From: Fibrobacterota bacterium
GTDB lineage: Bacteria; Fibrobacterota; Chitinivibrionia; Chitinivibrionales; JANQEN01
DNA length: 5,953 nt
Direction of reading: 5' to 3'
Assembly (NCBI GenBank): GCA_030619215.1
Contig: JAUXBV010000234.1
Location: forward strand, 1-5,953
Below are positions 5,776 to 5,953 of this stretch, one piece after another. Both the position numbers and the translations under genes were made by a program. Below the pieces are notes generated by a model that had not been told where the DNA came from, did no database searches, and saw nothing but the letters and a program-made list of their open reading frames with translations. Within the stretch, counting starts at the first letter, position 1; each line of letters begins with the position of its first letter.

Positions 5776-5953
5776 GGTGAAATCTCCCCTTAATTAATTT
5801 TGATTGGGTTCTTTATAAATAATAATAGTAATAAAAGATATATTACGTTAAGAATTGGTATAATATCTTTATTTGAGGATGATATAAAGTTACTTGTGAG
5901 TACCGACTTTTATCCTAATATAAATTAAGCAATCAACCTTATCCCTTCCGTTC
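5776..5953 (-). promoter_or_regulatory. AT-rich leader upstream of the gene block, possible promoter
   Basis: These 178 bases hold no gene. They are very AT-rich and lie before the first gene of the block, so a promoter is expected here. One candidate on the minus strand is TTGATT (5936-5931) and GATAAA (5914-5909) with a 16-base spacer; each box matches the sigma-70 consensus at 4 of 6, which is weak in such AT-rich DNA. An inverted repeat, AAAGATAT (5834-5841) with ATATCTTT (5863-5870), lies between this candidate and the gene and could be an operator. None of these is firm. Confidence 0.3.
5784..5791 (-). promoter_or_regulatory. Shine-Dalgarno site supporting a TTG start
   Basis: AAGGGGAG lies eight bases before TTG 5775-5773. 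No ATG or GTG lies between it and the TTG in frame, and the frame is closed just upstream by a TAA. This decides the start of the C69 dipeptidase as TTG. The next in-frame ATG would remove the signal peptide. Confidence 0.75.

Noticed and set aside
5859..5864. Perfect TATAAT on the plus strand as a promoter
   Set aside because: No plus-strand gene follows within the window and no good -35 box is seen; a chance match is likely in this AT-rich leader.
712..5953. CRISPR array or toxin-antitoxin pair in the gaps
   Set aside because: The repeats are two-copy, short and palindromic without regular spacers, and no pair of small overlapping genes is present.

Overview
The window carries five genes, all on the minus strand, so it reads as one directional block. 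In transcription order (right to left) these are: a secreted family C69 (PepD-like, N-terminal nucleophile) dipeptidase at 5775-4132; a secreted inhibitory-type serpin at 3979-2750; a lipoprotein metal-dependent amidohydrolase of the YtcJ/Amidohydro_3 type at 2648-942; an unrecognised 87-residue protein with two membrane helices at 711-448; and the first 137 codons of an exported DUF3857-type protein that runs off the left edge at 412-1. No credible plus-strand gene, tRNA, rRNA, CRISPR array or transposase gene is seen.

The organism looks like a bacterium with two membranes: four of the five products have export signals, and one has a clear lipobox. Base composition is moderately AT-rich. Three genes have strong Shine-Dalgarno sites (AGGAGG, AAGGAG, AAGGGGAG) and one of these starts at TTG. 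DUF3857, the C69 enzyme and a bacterial serpin together suggest an environmental, possibly uncultured lineage near the Bacteroidota/Ignavibacteriota/Cloacimonadota or Planctomycetota. The strong Shine-Dalgarno use argues somewhat against typical Bacteroidota. I cannot name the taxon.

The genes are separated by 151, 101, 230 and 35 bases and do not overlap. No convincing terminator in the gene direction is seen between the first three, so co-transcription from a promoter right of 5775 is possible but unproven. The longer gaps are not plain spacer. The 712-941 gap holds a trinucleotide run, a 13-bp hairpin, a 24-base-period direct repeat that includes a terminator-like hairpin facing the plus direction, and a 7-bp inverted repeat. 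The 3980-4131 gap holds a GC-rich, repeat-rich island. Both look like dispersed intergenic repeat elements.

The functional theme is exported peptide/amide chemistry plus protease control: a dipeptidase and an amide hydrolase outside the cytoplasm, and a serpin that could protect the envelope from foreign or own serine proteases. That link is inferred from neighbourhood only. I see no clear new multi-gene system. The items most worth following up are the secreted serpin next to a secreted dipeptidase, the unrecognised membrane protein, and the two intergenic repeat islands.
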